Numbered from the stretch's first letter, positions 8,427-17,396 are shown. The stretch is 38,877 bases of DNA from Methylibium sp. (GCA_013824165.1 PNNH01000066.1:1-38877), one strand, 5' to 3'. Made by a program: numbers and translations. Notes: a model not told the origin generated them from the sequence alone.

Positions 8427-8837
8427 TCACTGCACGACGCGTTTGAAGCTCGCGTAATGATCGTCGGTGTAATAACAAGCCTCAGGTTGGGTCGGAGGTA
8501 TCCCGCCGCAGACCAGTCGCCTTGCGCCGCGGTTGCGAGCGCGGGGCGTCTTGACGGTGTATTCGCGGTAATAGCCCCTGGCCTTGATTGGCAGCAGACG
8601 CTCGCGGTTGCGGAAAACGCTGCCGTCCTTGTCGTAGGGGAAAGGTCCCCCGGAAAGGATCAGGCTGTGCGTGGTCTGGGCTTCGCGCGGCAGTGCTGCC
8701 AAGGCCACCGTGTCCTGTACTGTCACCGATTCCTTGGCTTCCACCGAGGCGCCTGCGCCCATTGCTGCAATCAACAAGACTGCAGAACCGAGGCGACGCC
8801 AGGATGGCCACTTGGGTGACCGATCGAGCAAAAACAC
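8427..8837 (-). CDS. Secreted guanyl-specific ribonuclease (barnase/RNase Sa type)
   Basis: 136 residues. An N-terminal signal peptide (basic RSPKWPSWRR, then hydrophobic LGSAVLLIAAMGAGA, likely cleavage after VEA near residue 34) is followed by a compact ribonuclease N1/T1 domain. The catalytic pieces are visible: Glu92 in YYREYTVKTP, Arg106/107 in RGARRLVCGG and His127 in CYYTDDHYASFKRV. Such enzymes cleave RNA after guanosine. Two Cys (110, 121) could form a disulfide after export. The barstar gene follows 45 bp downstream. The enzyme may be a nutritional or antibacterial ribonuclease; the sequence does not say which. Confidence 0.92.
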   Translation of the reverse strand: MFLLDRSPKWPSWRRLGSAVLLIAAMGAGASVEAKESVTVQDTVALAALPREAQTTHSLILSGGPFPYDKDGSVFRNRERLLPIKARGYYREYTVKTPRARNRGARRLVCGGIPPTQPEACYYTDDHYASFKRVVQ

Positions 8838-8933
8838 GGGTTTACCCTGAACTATGAAAGCAAGATGGTACCGAATGAGGCCGGAAATCTCAAGCGGCCT
8901 CTTGCGCCAAAGGGCTTGAAGATCACTTTGTTA

Positions 8934-8945
8934 GTGTGCGCACAC
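8934..8945. promoter_or_regulatory. Palindrome GTGTGCGCACAC upstream of the ribonuclease gene
   Basis: A perfect 12-bp palindrome in the 283-bp gap between the ribonuclease start and the maeB stop. TCACTTT (8923-8929) and AAAGTGA (8954-8960) flank it as a second inverted pair with a slightly offset centre. The placement, about 100 bp upstream of the ribonuclease ATG, would suit an operator. The rest of the gap shows no gene. Confidence 0.35.
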
Positions 8946-9120
8946 AGCTGTTTAAAGTGATGACTGGTGTGGGTTGGAGGAGCGCTTTCTGCGCCGGTAA
9001 GCCTCTACAAACTTTTGTAAGTGTCTTTGCTTCAGACAGGCTCACGCACTGCTGTGGTGCGGCACAAATGCCGAATCCCACGGAGTGGGCGAGCACTCAC
9101 GTGGGATGGAGGTCGGGCGT

Positions 9121-11442
9121 TCAGTGGCGCGCGGCGTTCGCGTCGGCTACGGTCAGCGCGGTCATGTTGACGATGCGGCGCACGGTGGCCGAAGGCGTCA
9201 GCACATGCACCGGCTTGGCGGCGCCGAGCAGCACCGGGCCGATCGCGATGCCGCCGCCGGCCGCGGTCTTGAGCAGGTTGTAGCTGATGTTGGCGGCGTC
9301 GATATTGGGCAGCACCAGCAGATTGGCCTCGCCGCTGAGCGTGCAGCGCGGCATGGCCACCGCGCGGCTGGCTGGATCCAGCGCCACATCACCGTGCATT
9401 TCGCCATCCACCTCCAGCCAGGGCGCTTGCTCGCGCAGCAGGGCCAGGGTCTGGCGCATCTTCAAGGCGCTGGGGTGGTCGCTGGTGCCGAAGTTGGAAT
9501 GCGAGAGTAAGGCCACCTTGGGCTGGATGCCGAATCGCACCATCTCCTCGGCGGCCATCACGGTGATCTCGGCCAGTTGCTCGGACGTCGGGTCGTAGTT
9601 GACGTGCGTGTCGACCAGAAACACCTGGCGGCCCGGCAGCATCAGGCCGTTCATGCAGGCATAGACGGGCACATCCTGCGGGGTGCGCGGGCAGCCGCCT
9701 TCGTGCTTGCCGATCACCTGATCGATGTAGTGCAGGTGGTTGGCGGTGGTGCCCCACGTTCCGCAAAGCATGCCGTCGACCTCGCCTTTGTGCAGCAGCA
9801 TGGCGCCGATCAAGGTCAGGCGGCGCCGCATTTCGATCTTGGCCACCTGCACCGTCACGCCCTTGCGCTCGGTCATCTGGTGGTAGGTCTGCCAGAAGTC
9901 GCGGTAGCGGTGGTCGTTCTCGACGTTGACGACGTCGTAGTCGCGTCCCTCTTGCAGGCGCAGGCCGAAACGTTCGCAACGCTCGGCAATCACCGCCGGG
10001 CGGCCGATCAGGGTGGGGCGAGCCAGGCCCTCGTCCACGACCACCTGCACGGCGCGCAGGATGCGTTCCTCTTCGCCTTCGGCATAGGCCACGCGTTTGT
10101 TCGCCGCCCGCTTGGCCACATTGAAGATGGGCTTCATGGTCGTGCCCGAGGCGTAGACAAAGCTCTGCAGCTTCTCACGGTACGCGTCCATGTCCTGGAT
10201 CGGACGCGCCGCCACGCCGGATTCGACCGCTGCCTGCGCCACTGCCGGCGCAATCTTCATCATCAGGCGCGGGTCGAAGGGCTTGGGGATCAGGTATTCG
10301 GGGCCAAAGCTGAGGTTGGCGCCGGCATAGGCCGCTGCCACCACCTCGCTCTGCTCGGCTTGCGCCAGTTCGGCAATCGCGCGCACCGCGGCGATTTCCA
10401 TCTCGTCATTGATGGTGGTGGCGCCGCAGTCCAGGGCGCCGCGGAAGATGTAGGGGAAGCACAGGACGTTGTTGACCTGGTTCGGGTAGTCGGTGCGGCC
10501 GGTGGCCATGATGGCGTCGTCGCGCACCGCCTTCACTTCCTCCGGCAGGATTTCCGGCGTCGGGTTGGCGAGCGCGAAGATCATCGGCCGCGCGGCCATC
10601 TTGGCGACCATGGCCGGCTTGAGCACACCGCCGGCCGACAGGCCCAGGAAGATGTCCGCGCCTTCGATGGCCTCGCTGAGGCTGCGAGCCTCGGTCTTTT
10701 GCGCGAAGCCGGCCTTGTCCGGGTCCATCAGCTCGGTGCGGCCTTCATAGACCACGCCGGCCAGATCAGTCACCCAGATGTTTTCCTTGGGCAGGCCCAG
10801 CTTGACCAGCAAGCCCAGGCAGGCCAGCGCCGCAGCACCGGCACCCGAGGTCACCAGCTTGACGTTCTTGATGTCCTTGCCCAGCACCTTCAGGCCGTTC
10901 AGGAAGGCTGCGCCGACGACGATGGCCGTGCCGTGCTGGTCATCGTGGAAGACCGGAATCTTCATGCGCTCGCGCAGCTTGCGCTCGACATAGAAGCAGT
11001 CCGGCGCCTTGATATCTTCGAGGTTGATGCCGCCAAACGTCGGCTCCAGAGCCGCGATCACGTCCACCAGTTTGTCGAGGTCGCGCTCCTGGATCTCCAG
11101 GTCGAACACATCGATGCCGGCGAACTTCTTGAACAGCACGCCCTTGCCTTCCATCACCGGCTTGGAGGCCAGCGGGCCGATATCGCCCAGGCCCAGCACC
11201 GCCGTGCCGTTGGTGACCACCGCCACCAGATTGCCGCGCGAGGTGTAGCGGTAGGCATTGGCCGGATCGGCCACGATCTCTTCACAGGCCGCGGCCACAC
11301 CGGGCGAATAGGCCAGAGCCAGGTCGCGCTGATTGACCAACTGCTTGGTCGGTGTGACGGCGATCTTCCCCGGCGTCGGGAACTCGTGATACTCCAGCGC
11401 AGCTTGACGCAGCTGGGCGCGTTTTTGTTCGGACGTTGGCAT
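9121..11442 (-). CDS. maeB: NADP-dependent malic enzyme MaeB with phosphotransacetylase-like C-terminal domain
   Basis: 773 residues, the hybrid malic enzyme length of proteobacteria. The N-terminal half carries the malic-enzyme core: [43 protein letters not shown] (metal-binding Asp residues), an NAD(P) loop [15 protein letters not shown] and [10 protein letters not shown]. From about 430 on a phosphate-acetyltransferase-like domain follows, ending [23 protein letters not shown]. That domain is known to be regulatory (acetyl-CoA inhibition) rather than catalytic in E. coli MaeB. The enzyme oxidatively decarboxylates malate to pyruvate with NADP. It is divergent from a two-component system that may sense C4-dicarboxylates. 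Confidence 0.96.
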   Translation of the reverse strand: MPTSEQKRAQLRQAALEYHEFPTPGKIAVTPTKQLVNQRDLALAYSPGVAAACEEIVADPANAYRYTSRGNLVAVVTNGTAVLGLGDIGPLASKPVMEGKGVLFKKFAGIDVFDLEIQERDLDKLVDVIAALEPTFGGINLEDIKAPDCFYVERKLRERMKIPVFHDDQHGTAIVVGAAFLNGLKVLGKDIKNVKLVTSGAGAAALACLGLLVKLGLPKENIWVTDLAGVVYEGRTELMDPDKAGFAQKTEARSLSEAIEGADIFLGLSAGGVLKPAMVAKMAARPMIFALANPTPEILPEEVKAVRDDAIMATGRTDYPNQVNNVLCFPYIFRGALDCGATTINDEMEIAAVRAIAELAQAEQSEVVAAAYAGANLSFGPEYLIPKPFDPRLMMKIAPAVAQAAVESGVAARPIQDMDAYREKLQSFVYASGTTMKPIFNVAKRAANKRVAYAEGEEERILRAVQVVVDEGLARPTLIGRPAVIAERCERFGLRLQEGRDYDVVNVENDHRYRDFWQTYHQMTERKGVTVQVAKIEMRRRLTLIGAMLLHKGEVDGMLCGTWGTTANHLHYIDQVIGKHEGGCPRTPQDVPVYACMNGLMLPGRQVFLVDTHVNYDPTSEQLAEITVMAAEEMVRFGIQPKVALLSHSNFGTSDHPSALKMRQTLALLREQAPWLEVDGEMHGDVALDPASRAVAMPRCTLSGEANLLVLPNIDAANISYNLLKTAAGGGIAIGPVLLGAAKPVHVLTPSATVRRIVNMTALTVADANAARH

Positions 11443-11500
11443 GTCTTGGTCTCGAGTCTGGCCGCTAGGGACGGGCGATTGTAGGAGCGCCGAACTGGCA

Positions 11501-11510
11501 GACAGCTGTC
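11501..11510. promoter_or_regulatory. Palindrome GACAGCTGTC in the maeB / sensor-kinase divergent region
   Basis: A perfect 10-bp palindrome lies in the 180-bp region between the divergent starts of maeB (11442) and the sensor kinase (11623). It sits about 60 bp upstream of maeB, a plausible operator position for the adjacent response regulator. No clear -35/-10 pair was found on either strand. Confidence 0.3.
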
Positions 11511-11622
11511 AGGGACATCGGCTCGCTGGGCGCCAGTGTGCGCCATTCGTGCGGGCGTCCCGATACGCGAAACTGCGCATCGCCGCGCCAGGCGGGCCCC
11601 CGATACTGCGCGCACTGACACC

Positions 11623-13695
11623 ATGATCGACAACAACAAGCTCGACCCCGCTAAAGGCTTCGCCCCCGCCGCATCGCAGCTGCGGTGGCGCCGCTGGCGC
11701 CGGCCGCTGCTGTGGGGCGCGTTGGTCAGCCTGCTGCTGGTGGCGCAATCTCTGCTGGTGGGCCTGACGCTCAGCTATGAAGCGGCCCGCGCTCAGGAGC
11801 AGGTCGAGCAGGCCGTCACCGAAGTCGCGGCCCGCGCCAAGCAGTTGGGCGGTCGCGAGCTGCAAGGCCTGCAGTCCCTGCTGTGGGAATCGGCCCAGGC
11901 GCCGCGCTGGCATGCCGATGCCGCCGAGTTGCTGCGCCGCGCGCGCAGCCTGTTGCGGATCGAGTACCGCGATGCCAACCGCAGCGTGGTTGCGGCCGAA
12001 GACTCGCCCTATGCGCCGCCGCTGTTCAGCCAGATCAGCCGCGAACAGATGCAGCTGGAAACCGAGTTGGCCTGTGTGGCTGCGCTGCGCCAGGGCGCCC
12101 AACTCTATTCGCGCAGCTATTTCGTGCCGCTGGCCGGTGGCGAAGGGCTGGAGGTGGTCGACCTGTGCCTGCCGCGCCTGCGCGCTGGCGAGGTCGAGTC
12201 CTTCATCGTCGCCACCGTTGGCCTGCGTCAGTTGCTTGAAGAGGCCGTGCCGGGCGAGCTGGCGCGCGGCCACGAGATTTCCTTCGTCGAAGGCGACGGC
12301 ACAAGACTGGCCCGCACCGGCCTGACGCGCGGCGCCGGCTTTTACGTGGCCGAGCGTCTGGTCGATCTGCCGGGACTGACGCTGCAACTGCGCGGCAACA
12401 GCGCCGCCGGCCAGCCCAAGCTGATTCCCAACCTGACCACCGCGCTGGTGCTGGGCCTGTCGCTGATGCTGTTCGCCGTGGTGCTGCTGCTGGCGCGCGA
12501 CGTGCGCCGGCGCGCCTACGCCGAAGCCGCGCTTGCCGAAGCGCTGGCCTTTCGGCAGGCGATGGAGAACTCGCTGATCACCGGCCTGCGCGCGCGCGAC
12601 ATGGACGGCAACATCACCTACGTGAACCCGGCCTTCTGCACCATCGTCGGCTTCACGCCCGAAGAGCTGCTGGCGCAACCGATCCCGCCCTACTGGCCAC
12701 CCGAATTCGTCGCCGAATACCAGCGCCGCCATGCCGAGCGCCGCCAGCGCCGCGATCTGGCGCCCGAGCAGCGCCAGGGCTTCGAGACGGTGTTCATGCG
12801 CCGCAGCGGCGAGCGCTTCCCGGTGCTGATCTTCGAAGCGCCGCTGAAGAACGCCCAGGGCGAACAGACCGGCTGGATGAGTGCGGTGCTGGATGTCTCG
12901 GCACAGCGCCGCGTCGAGGAACTCTCGCGCCAGCAGCAGGACCGCCTGCAGGCCACCGCCCGCCTGGCTACGGTGGGCGAGATGGCCTCCTTGCTGAGCC
13001 ATGAGCTGAACCAGCCGCTGTCGGCCATCGCCAGCTACGCTACCGCCTCGCTGAACCTGGTCACGCGCGAAGCCAACGATCCGCAGACACCGGCCATGGT
13101 GCGCCAGGCCCTGACCCGCATCGCCGAGCAGGCCGAGCGCGCCGGCCGCGTGATCAAGAGCGTGCACGACTTCGTGCGCCGGCGCGACCAGGCGCGCGAG
13201 GTGATCGGCGTCGAGCAGCTGTTCGATGCCGTGCTGCCGCTGGTGCGCCTGCAGGCGCGCAAGAGTGGGGCGCGCATCGATGTGGAGCTGCCCGATCCGG
13301 CACCGCGTGTGCGCTGCGACCGCACGATGGTCGAGCAGGTGCTGCTGAACCTCAGCCGCAACGGCATCCAGGCCATGGAGCCCGCCACGCCGCTGGCCGA
13401 GCGCGTGCTGACGCTGCGGGTCACGCAGGCCTCGCCGCGCTGGGTCAGCATCGCGGTGATCGATCGCGGCCCGGGCATCGCGCCCGGCGTTGCCAAGCAG
13501 CTCTTCACGCCCTTCTTCACCACCCGCAGCGAAGGCATGGGCCTGGGCCTGAGCCTGTGCCGCACCGTGATCGAGCAGCATGGCGGCGCGATGGATTTCG
13601 AAAGCCGCAGCGAAGCCGGCCCGCAGGGCGGCACCGGCACCGAATTCCGCTTCACGCTGCCGTCCGATAGCATGGCCGCCGAGGAGAACCGATGA
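11623..13695 (+). CDS. Membrane sensor histidine kinase with PAS domain (DctB/DctS-like)
   Basis: 690 residues from the ATG at 11623. Order: a short Lys/Arg-rich N-terminus, TM1 (about 29-50), a periplasmic sensor of about 220 residues, TM2 (about 270-292), a PAS domain (about 310-430, with MDGNITYVNPAFCTIVGF), then HisKA with the phospho-acceptor His460 in SHELNQPLSAIASY. The HATPase follows (N box NLSRNGIQAM, G1 DRGPGIAP, G2 GMGLGLSL). This layout is that of DctB/DctS-type C4-dicarboxylate sensors. The response regulator overlaps its end by 4 bp (ATGA), so they form one unit. The ligand is an inference from family resemblance and the divergent maeB; the periplasmic domain itself was not recognised. 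Confidence 0.88.
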   Translation: MIDNNKLDPAKGFAPAASQLRWRRWRRPLLWGALVSLLLVAQSLLVGLTLSYEAARAQEQVEQAVTEVAARAKQLGGRELQGLQSLLWESAQAPRWHADAAELLRRARSLLRIEYRDANRSVVAAEDSPYAPPLFSQISREQMQLETELACVAALRQGAQLYSRSYFVPLAGGEGLEVVDLCLPRLRAGEVESFIVATVGLRQLLEEAVPGELARGHEISFVEGDGTRLARTGLTRGAGFYVAERLVDLPGLTLQLRGNSAAGQPKLIPNLTTALVLGLSLMLFAVVLLLARDVRRRAYAEAALAEALAFRQAMENSLITGLRARDMDGNITYVNPAFCTIVGFTPEELLAQPIPPYWPPEFVAEYQRRHAERRQRRDLAPEQRQGFETVFMRRSGERFPVLIFEAPLKNAQGEQTGWMSAVLDVSAQRRVEELSRQQQDRLQATARLATVGEMASLLSHELNQPLSAIASYATASLNLVTREANDPQTPAMVRQALTRIAEQAERAGRVIKSVHDFVRRRDQAREVIGVEQLFDAVLPLVRLQARKSGARIDVELPDPAPRVRCDRTMVEQVLLNLSRNGIQAMEPATPLAERVLTLRVTQASPRWVSIAVIDRGPGIAPGVAKQLFTPFFTTRSEGMGLGLSLCRTVIEQHGGAMDFESRSEAGPQGGTGTEFRFTLPSDSMAAEENR

Positions 13696-14333
13696 ACCGC
13701 CACCCGCTGCCCATGGTCTATCTGGTCGACGACGAAGAGGTCGTGCGCGATGCGCTGGCCTGGCTGCTTCGTTCGCGCCGCCTGCTCTCGGAAGGCTTTG
13801 CCAGCGCCGAGGATTTCGAGGCCATGCTGGATGCGCGCCCCGGCCGCGGCGCCAACTGGCCCGATGCGCCGGCCTGCCTGCTGCTGGATGTGCGCATGCC
13901 CGGCATGAGCGGCCTGGCCCTGTTCGAGCGGCTGCAGGAGCGCGGCCTGGGCGACGCGCTGCCGGTGATCTTCCTGACCGGCCATGGCGATGTGCCCACC
14001 GCTGTCTCGGCCGTCAAGCGCGGCGCCTTTGATTTCGTCGAAAAGCCGTTCTCCGACAACGCGCTGGTCGACCGTGTCGAGCAGGCGCTGCAGCTCAGCG
14101 AGCGCGCCATCGAGGCGCGTCAGCAACTCGGCCAGCGCGCCCAGCGCATGGCCGAGCTGACCGACCGCGAGCGCGAGGTGATGAGCCTCGTGATCCAGGG
14201 CCTGCCCAACAAGCTGATCGCCGACCAGCTCAACATCAGCGTGCGAACGGTGGAAGTGCACCGCGCGCGCGTGTTCGAGAAGATGAACGTCAAGTCGGCG
14301 GTGGAGCTGTCGAACCTGCTGCGCGGGGACTGA
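13692..14333 (+). CDS. FixJ/DctR-type response regulator
   Basis: 213 residues. The receiver has the acidic pair in YLVDDEEVVRDAL, phospho-acceptor Asp66 in LLLDVRMPGMSG, the Thr in FLTGHGDVPTAV and the Lys in FDFVEKPFSD. The C-terminal LuxR-type HTH (about 155-210) reads LTDREREVMSLVIQGLPNKLIA then ISVRTVEVHRARVFEKM. An insertion of about eight residues (PGRGANWPDAPA) lengthens the loop before the phospho-acceptor strand. It is the cognate partner of the overlapping kinase. Likely targets are the divergent maeB and dicarboxylate transport genes elsewhere; this is inference. Confidence 0.92.
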   Translation: MNRHPLPMVYLVDDEEVVRDALAWLLRSRRLLSEGFASAEDFEAMLDARPGRGANWPDAPACLLLDVRMPGMSGLALFERLQERGLGDALPVIFLTGHGDVPTAVSAVKRGAFDFVEKPFSDNALVDRVEQALQLSERAIEARQQLGQRAQRMAELTDREREVMSLVIQGLPNKLIADQLNISVRTVEVHRARVFEKMNVKSAVELSNLLRGD

Positions 14334-14344
14334 ACCCCAGCGGG

Positions 14345-14926
14345 TCAGTCGTTCAGCTCGATCACGCCGGCCAGCGGCGCATCTTCCAGCGCTGCCGGCA
14401 GCGCATAGTCGGCCAGCACCCAGGCCCGAGCCTCGTCTTCAGCCGCGTCCAGTAGCAGCTCACTCAGCACGCGGGCCGAGCGGCCATCCAGCGCCGCATA
14501 GGGCACATCCAGCAGCGTCAGCCGCGCGCCGCTGGCCGCAGCACCCACCAGGCCCAGCTTGCGCCGGCTGCCGGCCGACAGCATGAACAGCGGCTTGTCC
14601 AGATGCTCGGCCAGGGCGAAGGCCTCGATCAGCGCCGCCTGCAGCGCTTCGTTCCAGCATCCTGTTGCCGCGCCGCGCCGCTCATCCAACCATGCGCGCG
14701 CCACCGTTTGGTCATGCACCGCATCGGCCGGCTGCTCGTGCCACACGCTCAACGTGGCGCTCTCTGCGATCAGCGCCAGCAGCGCCGTCTTGCCGCGGCC
14801 TTCGCCGCCGCGCACCAGCGTCAGGCCGGGGCGCAGCGTGAAGCTCAGGGGGGCGACTTGCCCCGGGCAGGGCAGATCGCGGGCCTCGAACAGCACAGCG
14901 CCGGTGCCAGGACTTGCCATCGTCAT
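14345..14926 (-). CDS. Short ABC-type ATPase with altered Walker B (CcmA-like)
   Basis: 193 residues, shorter than a normal ABC subunit. A P-loop GGEGRGKTA (40-48) and a signature-like LSAGSRRKLGL (116-126, compare LSxGQRRRL in CcmA) are present. Walker B LTLLDVPYAALD (137-147) has Val141 where the catalytic Glu of LLDEP should be, and no clear Q-loop is seen. It probably binds ATP but hydrolyses poorly. There is no membrane partner nearby. Its start overlaps the stop of the upstream M16 peptidase (ATGA, 14923-14926), so the two are translationally coupled. Function unknown. Confidence 0.75.
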   Translation of the reverse strand: MTMASPGTGAVLFEARDLPCPGQVAPLSFTLRPGLTLVRGGEGRGKTALLALIAESATLSVWHEQPADAVHDQTVARAWLDERRGAATGCWNEALQAALIEAFALAEHLDKPLFMLSAGSRRKLGLVGAAASGARLTLLDVPYAALDGRSARVLSELLLDAAEDEARAWVLADYALPAALEDAPLAGVIELND

Positions 14927-16290
14927 GCGCCTGCTGCTGCGGTGGTCGCTTCTTCCTGGGCGACATCCAGGCCGAACAGCGCCGCCGCCCGCTCGCGCGC
15001 CTTGGCCGGCACGCTGCCGGCCAGCGCCACGGCTGCGCGCTGCCGGCCGCTCTGCATCGCTGCAAAGGCTGCCTGCACCTGGGCCGGCGTCACGGCCTGC
15101 AGCTGCGCCAGCCAGTCCTGCGTGTCACGCAGGCGGTCGAACGTGAACAGGTCTTGCGCTGCCGCCTCCAGCCGCCGGGCCGGCTGCTCCAGCCCGCGCA
15201 GTGCGCGCACCGCCAGCTGGCGCCGCGCGCGTTCCAGCGCCACGCGGTCGGCCTGGGCGCCGCCCTCGGCATGGCGCTGCAGCAGCGCATGCACGGCGTC
15301 CAGCAGCTCCACCGCCTGCTCGGGTGCGGTGGCGGCATCGATCACAAACTGCCCGCCATGCGGCCAGATGTCGGCTGCGCAACCAGCCTGGTAGGCCAGG
15401 CCGCGGCGCTCGCGGATCTCGTCCAGCAGCGGCGAGCTCATGCCTTCGCCCAGCATTGCTGCGGCCAGCACATGCGGCAGCGTGGCAGCCTCGCCCGCCG
15501 CCAGCGCGGGCGCCGGAAAGCCCAGCACCAGCTGGGTCTGCCCGCTGCCGGCCAGGCGGCGCGCCTTCAGTCCGCCCTGCCAGCTCGGCAGCTCCACCGC
15601 GTTAGGCGCACCGGCGGGCATGGCACCGAAGCCGGTTTCGTGCGCCAGCTGGCGCAGCAGCGCGGCAAACATGGCCTCATCCACCGGCCCGGCCACCGCG
15701 ATCACCACATTGCGCGCCGTGTACTGGCGCTGGACATAGGCCAAGAGGTCTTCGCGCTTGAATCGCCGGATATTGGCGCGCGTGCCGATGATGGGCCGCC
15801 CGGCCGGGTGGCGCGCGCCATAGCAGGCCGCATCGAACAAGCGAAACGCCAGCGCGCCGGGGTCTTCTTCGTACTCGGCGTATTCCTGCTCGATCACGCG
15901 CAGCTCGCGTGCCAGCTCCTCCTGCGGAAAGCTGGGGTTCAGCACGATGTCGGCCAGCAGGGTCACAAAGGCCGGCAGGTCCGCGGGCAGGCCCTCGATG
16001 TGGAAGGCGGTGTGGTCCTTGTCGGTATGCGCATTCACCTCGGCGCCCAGTGCCTCGGCTTCCAGATTGATGCGCTGGCAATCCCGGGTAGCCGTGCCCT
16101 TGAAGGCCATGTGCTCCACCACATGGCTGATGCCGTTCAGCCGCGCCAGATGTTCATGCAGGCTGCCGGTGCGGACGAACACGCTCAGCGAGACCGTGGC
16201 GCGCCAGGGCATGGGGATGGCGACCAGGCGCAGGCCGTTGGGGAGGGAGGCCAGCAAGGGCGCGGGGGCGGCAGAGATCGATGTGTCCAA
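14923..16290 (-). CDS. M16-family zinc metallopeptidase (PqqF/processing-peptidase type)
   Basis: About 455 residues from a TTG at 16290. The zinc motif HxxEH is intact as HVVEH in ISHVVEHMAFKGTATRD, and the downstream Glu lies in the VIEQEYAEYEEDP region. The C-terminal half has the usual M16 inactive-lobe sequence with PLLDEIRERRGLAYQ. No ATG precedes the domain without running through the divergent HTH gene, so a TTG or other non-ATG start just before the domain is inferred; no good Shine-Dalgarno sequence supports it. No signal peptide is visible, so it is probably cytoplasmic. The substrate is unknown. It is coupled to the ABC-like ATPase downstream. Confidence 0.85.
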   Translation of the reverse strand: MDTSISAAPAPLLASLPNGLRLVAIPMPWRATVSLSVFVRTGSLHEHLARLNGISHVVEHMAFKGTATRDCQRINLEAEALGAEVNAHTDKDHTAFHIEGLPADLPAFVTLLADIVLNPSFPQEELARELRVIEQEYAEYEEDPGALAFRLFDAACYGARHPAGRPIIGTRANIRRFKREDLLAYVQRQYTARNVVIAVAGPVDEAMFAALLRQLAHETGFGAMPAGAPNAVELPSWQGGLKARRLAGSGQTQLVLGFPAPALAAGEAATLPHVLAAAMLGEGMSSPLLDEIRERRGLAYQAGCAADIWPHGGQFVIDAATAPEQAVELLDAVHALLQRHAEGGAQADRVALERARRQLAVRALRGLEQPARRLEAAAQDLFTFDRLRDTQDWLAQLQAVTPAQVQAAFAAMQSGRQRAAVALAGSVPAKARERAAALFGLDVAQEEATTAAAGA

Positions 16291-16377
16291 GGCGGGTGTA
16301 GCGGTCGGTGTGGACTGAGGGGACGCTAGTGTCGCCGCTCTTGCCTGCGAGTGCCGGCGCAGGGTGACAATGCCGCC

Positions 16378-16677
16378 ATGGCACAAGGCAAGCGAATTTC
16401 GGCAGACATCGACGGCGACGCCCTCCAGACCATCCAGCAGCTCGGCGCTGCCGCCAAGGCCGCCCGGCTGCAGGCCGGCGAAGGCCAGGCTGCTGCTGCC
16501 GCCCGCCTGGGCGTGCATGTGCAGACCATCGGCCGCATCGAAGCCGGCGAGCCCGGCGTGGCCATCGGCCATGTGATGGGCTTGTTGGCGCTCTACGGCC
16601 TGTCGGCACGCATCGAGCCGCAGCCCCTGTCGGCGGCAGCGGCGGCTGAATCAGCCGAATCCGGCTCGCTGGCCTGA
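16378..16677 (+). CDS. Small XRE-type helix-turn-helix protein
   Basis: 99 residues from the ATG at 16378 (an in-frame ATG at 16351 is possible). A single Cro/C1-type HTH spans about 24-77: LGAAAKAARLQAGEGQAAAAARLGVHVQTIGRIEAGEPGVAIGHVMGLLALYGL, here cited only as landmarks AARLGVHVQTIGRIE. The layout resembles HipB-like antitoxins, but no HipA-type toxin is adjacent. It is divergent from the M16 gene, with about 88 bp between the presumed starts, and could regulate it or itself. The tail is Ala/Ser/Glu-rich. Confidence 0.75.
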   Translation: MAQGKRISADIDGDALQTIQQLGAAAKAARLQAGEGQAAAAARLGVHVQTIGRIEAGEPGVAIGHVMGLLALYGLSARIEPQPLSAAAAAESAESGSLA

Positions 16678-16710
16678 CTGCGGCGCGATCCAGCAAGCGC
16701 GGGCGATCCG

Positions 16711-17310
16711 ATGACGATCACGACAACGATGCCGCCCGCGCTGGCCCAACGACTGGCCGCAGCCATCGACACGCCCCGGCTGCTGCTCGAACCCATGAGC
16801 GAGCACCATGCGCCCGCCTTCTTCGCGCCGCTGCAAAGCGACGAGGCGCTGTACCGCTGGATCTCGATGGATCGGCCCAAAAGCCTTGAGGCCTTGCGCG
16901 CCCACTGGCGGCGCATCGAGCAGAGCGGCCGCATCTCGCCCTGCCAAGGCTTCGCCTGGCCGGCCTGGGCGCTGCGCCGCAAGGCCGATGGCCAGTACCT
17001 CGGCCGCGTCGATGCCGAAATCACCCCGGCCCTGGAAGCCAGCAACTTCGGCTACTACCTCTTCAGCCCGCACTGGGGCCAGGGCTACGCCAGCGAAGCC
17101 GCGCAGGCCGCCACCCAGGCGCTGGCGCAGCGCGGCGTGCGGCGCTTGGTGGCCACCGTGACGGTGGGAAACGGGGCCTCGGCGCGGGTGTTGCAGAAGG
17201 CAGGCTTCGTGTTCACGCGCGTCCTGCCGGGCAATGACTGCGTGGGCGGCGTGGCGGTGGATGATGAGGAGTATGTGAAGGTGATCAGCGGCTTGGGCAA
17301 GAGTTGCTAA
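16711..17310 (+). CDS. GNAT acetyltransferase (RimJ/RimL type)
   Basis: 199 residues. Pattern of the RimJ/L group: DTPRLLLEPMSEHHAPAFF at the start, WALRRKADGQYLGRVDAEI in the middle, the acetyl-CoA loop in SPHWGQGYASEAAQAA, and NGASARVLQKAGFVF at the end. Members acetylate N-termini of proteins or small amines; the substrate here is unknown. It follows the HTH gene by 33 bp on the same strand and may share its transcript. It ends just before the convergent end of the cox gene group. Confidence 0.88.
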   Translation: MTITTTMPPALAQRLAAAIDTPRLLLEPMSEHHAPAFFAPLQSDEALYRWISMDRPKSLEALRAHWRRIEQSGRISPCQGFAWPAWALRRKADGQYLGRVDAEITPALEASNFGYYLFSPHWGQGYASEAAQAATQALAQRGVRRLVATVTVGNGASARVLQKAGFVFTRVLPGNDCVGGVAVDDEEYVKVISGLGKSC

Positions 17311-17396
17311 TTGGATAAAGAAGCGGCCTGGCGATGGCCGCTGTCCAGCCAGTCTTGCGCGCTGCGCAAAGCGTCCAGGCCAGTGTGCTTGCTCAT
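17307..17396 (-). CDS. 29-codon ORF coupled to the membrane protein gene
   Basis: MSKHTGLDALRSAQDWLDSG... ends with TAG at 17309-17307. Its ATG overlaps the stop of the upstream membrane-protein gene as ATGA (17396-17393), the arrangement that also links most genes of the cox operon. The predicted peptide is polar with an amphipathic helix and no membrane segment. It could be a real micro-protein of the operon or a truncated remnant. It overlaps the convergent GNAT stop by 4 bp. I recognise no family. Confidence 0.45.
   Translation of the reverse strand: MSKHTGLDALRSAQDWLDSGHRQAASLSN

Noticed and set aside
9577-11484. 635-codon open frame on the plus strand
   Set aside because: It lies fully opposite maeB, whose motifs are unambiguous; the translated product is His/Gln/Arg-rich without any domain, as expected for the antisense of a high-GC gene.
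16378-16677. HipB antitoxin of a toxin-antitoxin pair
   Set aside because: No HipA-type or other toxin gene is adjacent; the next gene is a RimJ/L-type acetyltransferase without the features of a TacT/AtaT toxin pair.
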